The notes under the pieces are model-generated. The model made no database searches, was not told the origin of the DNA, and saw nothing but the letters and a program-made list of their open reading frames with translations. From positions 1-37,172 of the IMG/VR virus record IMGVR_UViG_3300025890_000057: DNA of 37,172 bases, one strand, 5' to 3'. The stretch's first letter is position 1, and the number at the start of each line of letters is the position of its first letter. The stretch comes from a virus. Below, one piece after another: positions 33,241-37,172 of this stretch. A program made the position numbers and the translations under genes.

Positions 33241-36000
33241 TTGGAAAATGATAAAACAAAAGTAGACAAAATTGTTGTTGGGATCATTAATGACTCCGCG
33301 CAAATTCCTGTTGGGTGGGCGTCAAGCGAAATTGTATCTGTGGGTCAAGGCAATTCAATCAGAGGCGATATTGTAAATGATCCTGTAGAGGTAAAGATTA
33401 AAGCAGGAACGCCAGACCGACAAGGTCGCACAACGATTAAACGATACAATGAAGAAACCTTTATCACAAAAGTGGTCGATTCCGCTTATCTGAAGACCTT
33501 TATAGATTCTGATGTAGTGGAAGATAGCGCTATATCCAATGTAACCTTGTTTGGTAAATTCAGCCCTCTTGTTTGGGATTCGGGTGGTCCTGATTACGGC
33601 GGAGCAGATTACAGAATTATAACTGGCTATCAACCTGATCCAGAAATTCCTGATGACGTCATTAACGTTCGAGACGTTGAATATGTCCCTGATATTGAAG
33701 GCGCCGGAGAAAATTTTAAATTTAGACTACGTCTAGCAAGTTTTAATCCGGTGTTTTTAGGGGGAGAAGAATATAACGTACAAATTCTTAATTGGGACGA
33801 TTCGGCCACTGGTTTTACGGTACTTGTAGAAAACCCAGACGACTTTAAAAGCAGATATATTACTGAAGTTGTTGCAATGTCCGTCGCGCGAATACCTGCT
33901 AGTAACTACCCATCAGCTGAACAGCCTAATTCAGATATCTTTAATATAACCAATGCTTTTTATGGGCGATGGCCTGATATGCCTGCTTGGAAACCGAACG
34001 GTACTTACGGACTGGCTAGCGCTAGCCTTGATTATTTCGGAGAATACTTACCGAATCTAAATCCATTCAACCCCGCCAACCTAGAAGACTCCGCTTATAG
34101 GGCAGATTCAGACACTTCCGAAGAACATAGATTCAGAATTAATCAATTTACAACAACTGGGCCGCGCCTTGATTCCGCAAATGGTTCTCCAGTTACTCCT
34201 GCAGGAGGAGTAGACTGGGCCCAGACGTTCAATTTCACTAATACTGCTTTTGTTCGTACTGATGAAAATGGTGCAGAGGCTACTTATAATCAGGTCGGAG
34301 ATGAATACGACGATTCTGCTAACACCAATGGTTTCTTGTATACAGACGGACAATACGGATATTGGGGAGGCCCAATACTGTATGAAGCGAGTTATGATAC
34401 ACAGCAGCTTACTTCCCGAACGATGGCGAAAAGGATACGCACAACCTATCCACCGCCCCCTTTTAATATAAATAGTACGAATGGCCTTTTTAGTTCTTAT
34501 TTTAATGGCCAATATGATAAAACGGACCAAGGGTCGTTCAACTTTCCAAACAAAGTATATAATTTTAATTATTCACGTCCTTTCAAACTAGTTTTTAAAG
34601 ATAACACAGGAGCTGTATTTTCAGCGGGGCCTTTTATGTTTGCGTGGAAATGCGCTCATCTTTGGAATACTATTACCCCATGTCTCGGAAAAACTTTTCT
34701 GCAAACATACGAATCGACAACCTATGAAGTTGGAGTTGCCCACCTAACTAATCAAAACCTTTTTCAAGGAGACGCGCATTCTCCACATATACAGATTCGA
34801 GATAGCGCCAATGATTTTTATGCGGGTAGACCGTTTGATGGTGCTGGTAATAATCCACAACCAGTAACACCAGGACAAATTACTTGTGCTATAGGTGAAT
34901 ACTCGGGTTATTTGTATCAAGACAGCACTAGTGCGTTTTCTGGGATCACCGGCAACCCTGTTAAGCGTTATCTCTTCGACCCCAACGATATTGACTCAAG
35001 TTGGACCCAGATCAACCCTTATGATAATATACAAAACGAGCGGGCATACTATTCAAAAGAACAGTGGCTACCTGGATTTGAGCGCTGGCCTGATGCGTTG
35101 GCGTGTGCTGGCACTTTATCTAATACTCACAACTTGGGAACAGGAACTTGGACCTTTTCTTCGCCTTGTCATCATACCGATAGAGGCCCAGTGGACGCTA
35201 ACTACAATTACTATAACTCGGGGAGCGATCCCCTTTATGGCCCCAAATTACAACGAGAGCTTCATCACTGGGGATTGATAACAAGGCCATCAGGAATAGA
35301 TCCTTCTAGTTACACAATTGCAGGAGAGCCTCCTGCGCCGCCTGGAGGACCGCTACCTCCGGAAGCGCCGAACTGGGTATCAGGTGTACCACCAATTGGT
35401 TACACAAGATCGCGGGGCGAACTTTCGACCCACTGGCAAACTTATATCAGGCCAGCGATGGAAGCAGCAGGCACTTATGAATGGGATCCAGAAGTGAATG
35501 GCTTTGATTTTCTTGGGGCCAGCTATAAGAACCGCATGCGGTCTTGGTATGATTTAAGTAAATTGTATACTGAATTTCTCTATCCTTCATTTTGGTTGTT
35601 CGGACCAGGAGATTTGACGACTCCTACTAACGCGGATATTGTCGTGGGTGATGAATATAGACCAGAAGTAACTTCTCTCGCTAATCAGACAAGGGTTTTT
35701 TCAGGATACGTTAATAATATTTCAGCAGCCCCCCAAGCGTTTTGGTTCGGCATTAGAGAGCACAGTGACAATTATTCGTTCGCTGCAGGCCCAGCAACTA
35801 ACTATCATACTGCAGTGCCTCAACCAACTTCGTTTAGGACAGGTTCTAGCCCAGCGTTACTTTCTGATGTTACGACAGTAACTCGTGTGGTTAAATTAGG
35901 AGCTATTCCAAACCCAAATATTCTTTATAAGGCAGAACCATTTACTTTGTATGGATTTGTTTTACAACCAGGAACCACTTACGTGAGCATAGGACCTTAA
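33241..36000 (+). CDS. Tail fibre-type protein B, 919 aa, paralogue of A
   Basis: Shares with the preceding gene the N-terminal NDSAQIPVGWASSE, the block GGADYRIITGYQPDPEIPDD, WPDALACAG with GTWTFSSPCHHTD, TRPSGI, and the C-terminal QAFWFGIRE, FRTGSSPALLSDVTT and YGFVLQPGTTYVSIG. It is 267 residues longer, with unique insertions around residues 215-440 and 650-800 that include Pro-rich stretches and two regions rich in Tyr and Asp. The start appears to be TTG directly after the previous stop, with GGAAG upstream; no ATG or GTG sits nearby in frame. Tandem duplication followed by divergence is the simplest explanation. A surface fibre is likely. Confidence 0.7.
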   Translation: MENDKTKVDKIVVGIINDSAQIPVGWASSEIVSVGQGNSIRGDIVNDPVEVKIKAGTPDRQGRTTIKRYNEETFITKVVDSAYLKTFIDSDVVEDSAISNVTLFGKFSPLVWDSGGPDYGGADYRIITGYQPDPEIPDDVINVRDVEYVPDIEGAGENFKFRLRLASFNPVFLGGEEYNVQILNWDDSATGFTVLVENPDDFKSRYITEVVAMSVARIPASNYPSAEQPNSDIFNITNAFYGRWPDMPAWKPNGTYGLASASLDYFGEYLPNLNPFNPANLEDSAYRADSDTSEEHRFRINQFTTTGPRLDSANGSPVTPAGGVDWAQTFNFTNTAFVRTDENGAEATYNQVGDEYDDSANTNGFLYTDGQYGYWGGPILYEASYDTQQLTSRTMAKRIRTTYPPPPFNINSTNGLFSSYFNGQYDKTDQGSFNFPNKVYNFNYSRPFKLVFKDNTGAVFSAGPFMFAWKCAHLWNTITPCLGKTFLQTYESTTYEVGVAHLTNQNLFQGDAHSPHIQIRDSANDFYAGRPFDGAGNNPQPVTPGQITCAIGEYSGYLYQDSTSAFSGITGNPVKRYLFDPNDIDSSWTQINPYDNIQNERAYYSKEQWLPGFERWPDALACAGTLSNTHNLGTGTWTFSSPCHHTDRGPVDANYNYYNSGSDPLYGPKLQRELHHWGLITRPSGIDPSSYTIAGEPPAPPGGPLPPEAPNWVSGVPPIGYTRSRGELSTHWQTYIRPAMEAAGTYEWDPEVNGFDFLGASYKNRMRSWYDLSKLYTEFLYPSFWLFGPGDLTTPTNADIVVGDEYRPEVTSLANQTRVFSGYVNNISAAPQAFWFGIREHSDNYSFAAGPATNYHTAVPQPTSFRTGSSPALLSDVTTVTRVVKLGAIPNPNILYKAEPFTLYGFVLQPGTTYVSIGP

Positions 36001-36003
36001 AAT

Positions 36004-37172
36004 ATGGCTGATTCAGATTTTTATGGATTAACACGTAATACATGGCCTGGAACATGGAGTCCAAGCACAGAAGCACCCATTGTTCTCGATAAAGAGACAC
36101 GAGGTGGGTTACGGTCAATCATTGGAAGTAACGGAGACCGTCTTGAAGATATAACTGGCCAGAGATTAGTCTCTGGTATGTTTGTATTTGTCGAGAAAGA
36201 TTATTCTATTGACAGTGTTGGCGGTAGTATATGGACGTTAGATTCTGTTCCAACTACATTTCAGTCAGGGTACTATCAGTACAAAAACGATTCAGATAGA
36301 AACGAGATAACAGGGTCTCTTCAAAACGAAAGGCAATTCTGGTCTACAATAAATTTAGAATTTGATTCTTCTGATGTATTGGCATTAATTGACTCAGACT
36401 ATATCAAAGGTTTCGTCGATTCAGATTACATTAAGGGTTTTATTGACTCTGATTACATAAAAGGTTTTGTCGATTCAGATTACATTAAGGGTTTTATTGA
36501 CTCAGACTATATCAAGGGTTTCGTCGATTCTGATTACATCAAAGGGTTTATTGACTCAGACTATATCAAAGGTTTCGTCGATTCTGATTACATCAAAGGG
36601 TTTATTGATTCCGATTATCTTAAAGGATTCATAGACTCAGATTATATAAAGGGGTTTGTCGATTCTGATTACATAAAAGGGTTTGTTGACTCCGATTACG
36701 TTAATGCATTTACTGCAGTTTTTGTAGATTCAGATTATATTCAGGCTCGACAAATCTTCGGGCTTGATTCGGCTTTAACGATTGACCTTATCGATTCTGA
36801 TTACATCCAAGCTCGACAAATCCTCGGCGGAGGCAGCGGCGGCGGAATTGATTCAGCTTTAACAATTCAATTAATCGATTCTGATTACATCCAAGCTCGA
36901 CAAATCCTTGGTGGTGGTAGCGGTGGAGGTATTGATTCAGCGTTAACAATACAACTCATCGACTCAGATTATATCAACGCTCGAGTAGATGCTGCTAGTA
37001 TTCCTGATGTTTTGGATTCTTCGGAAATCATAAATCTTATAGGTTTAACTGTTGACTCGGATTACATCAACGCTAGAGTAGATGCAGTAGCTGGTGGAGG
37101 CATTGATTCAGCTTTAACAATTCAATTAATCGATTCTGATTACATCCAAGCTCGACAAATCCTTGGTGGCGG
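36004..37172 (+). CDS. Tail fibre gene with DSDYIKGF tandem repeats (3' end outside window)
   Basis: The frame opens at the ATG at 36004 (MADSDFYGLTRNTWPGTWSP) and stays open to the window end, 389 codons, so the gene is partial. Residues 1-127 are an N-terminal domain that may attach to the virion. Next are twelve consecutive nine-residue repeats of the form I/V-DSDYIKGF, then a second class of repeat with DSDYIQARQ joined by GGGSGGGIDSALTIQL linkers. Repeats with DSDYI are known from fibre-like proteins of marine T4-like phages. The regular acidic-aromatic repeat suggests a long beta-structured shaft. The tip is outside the window. Confidence 0.8.
   Translation, partial: MADSDFYGLTRNTWPGTWSPSTEAPIVLDKETRGGLRSIIGSNGDRLEDITGQRLVSGMFVFVEKDYSIDSVGGSIWTLDSVPTTFQSGYYQYKNDSDRNEITGSLQNERQFWSTINLEFDSSDVLALIDSDYIKGFVDSDYIKGFIDSDYIKGFVDSDYIKGFIDSDYIKGFVDSDYIKGFIDSDYIKGFVDSDYIKGFIDSDYLKGFIDSDYIKGFVDSDYIKGFVDSDYVNAFTAVFVDSDYIQARQIFGLDSALTIDLIDSDYIQARQILGGGSGGGIDSALTIQLIDSDYIQARQILGGGSGGGIDSALTIQLIDSDYINARVDAASIPDVLDSSEIINLIGLTVDSDYINARVDAVAGGGIDSALTIQLIDSDYIQARQILGG
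36388..36711 (+). repeat. Twelve 27-bp in-frame tandem repeats coding I/V-DSDYIKGF
   Basis: Units are exactly 27 bases with no gaps. Odd and even units mostly alternate between an ATT-GAC form and a GTC-GAT form, so the array also reads as 54-bp repeats. Units 1 and 7, units 2 and 4, and units 6 and 8 are identical. The last unit diverges (VDSDYVNAF). Confidence 0.95.
36847..36914 (+). repeat. 68-bp direct repeat, copy 1
   Basis: This stretch, coding IDSALTIQLIDSDYIQARQI and the first Gly of the linker, is identical over 68 bases to 37102-37169. The region between them contains further imperfect copies. Confidence 0.85.
37102..37169 (+). repeat. 68-bp direct repeat, copy 2
   Basis: Second exact copy of the 36847-36914 repeat, in the same reading frame and continuing to the window edge. 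The offset of 255 bases is a multiple of three, so recombination between copies would keep the frame. Confidence 0.85.

Noticed and set aside
34467-34474. Perfect TATAAATA octamer on the plus strand
   Set aside because: It lies deep inside the 919-residue fibre gene, with no gene start downstream for more than 1.5 kb; the bases are ordinary codons in an AT-rich Asn/Ile stretch.
34108-34530. A 140-codon minus-strand open frame
   Set aside because: It is antisense to the fibre B gene, Ile/Arg/Cys-rich, without family motifs or a ribosome-binding site.
36388-36711. Regular 27-bp repeats as a CRISPR array
   Set aside because: There are no unique spacers, the units are directly adjacent, and they encode an uninterrupted repeated peptide.

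Overview
This window looks like part of the genome of a T4-like contractile-tailed phage (myovirus) of the marine type. The supporting genes are a flavin-dependent ThyX, gp33 and gp32 side by side, the baseplate set gp48, gp53, gp27-like, gp5, gp25, gp6 and gp8, a very large DUF4815-type protein, and fibre genes built on DSDYI repeats. Three perfect copies of the T4 late-promoter octamer TATAAATA precede structural genes, in keeping with gp33-dependent late transcription. The sequence is AT-rich by eye. No host-diagnostic gene is present, so the host cannot be named.

Layout. (1) 1-2829, plus strand: a tightly overlapping metabolic run holding the 3' part of thyX, three small or unassigned genes, a short UDP-glucose dehydrogenase-like gene and a small gene that may have an Sm-like fold. 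(2) 2831-4328: a lone minus-strand gene, then gp33 (late transcription coactivator) and gp32 (ssDNA-binding protein) on the plus strand, with an A-rich gp32 leader that resembles an autogenous operator. (3) 4325-8340, minus strand: gp4 head completion, a gp2-like end protector, the gp54 tail tube initiator, a gp26-family protein and a tape-measure-like protein. Between the last two is a 61-codon reading frame with no start codon of its own. A -1 slip on a run of eight T at the end of gp26 would open it, which is the arrangement of tail assembly chaperones such as lambda G/GT. (4) 8349-21350, plus strand: baseplate genes from gp48 to gp8. Here the single T4 gp5 spike (OB fold, lysozyme, needle) is spread over three genes. 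The lysozyme-like domain seems to have lost its catalytic Glu, and a T7-lysozyme-type amidase sits in a separate gene between the OB-fold gene and the needle gene. (5) 21359-37172, plus strand: a 1799-residue DUF4815 protein, a small coiled-coil protein, a Calx-beta/Ig-like repeat protein, small fibre-associated proteins, a pair of paralogous fibre proteins behind a late promoter, and the 5' part of a fibre gene with twelve 27-bp repeats that runs off the window.

Together the minus-strand genes build the tail tube and finish the head. The plus-strand genes from gp48 to gp8 build the hub, spike and wedge, and the last third supplies receptor-binding and peripheral proteins. No stretch longer than 300 bases lacks a gene, and no tRNA, rRNA, insertion sequence or CRISPR array was seen.
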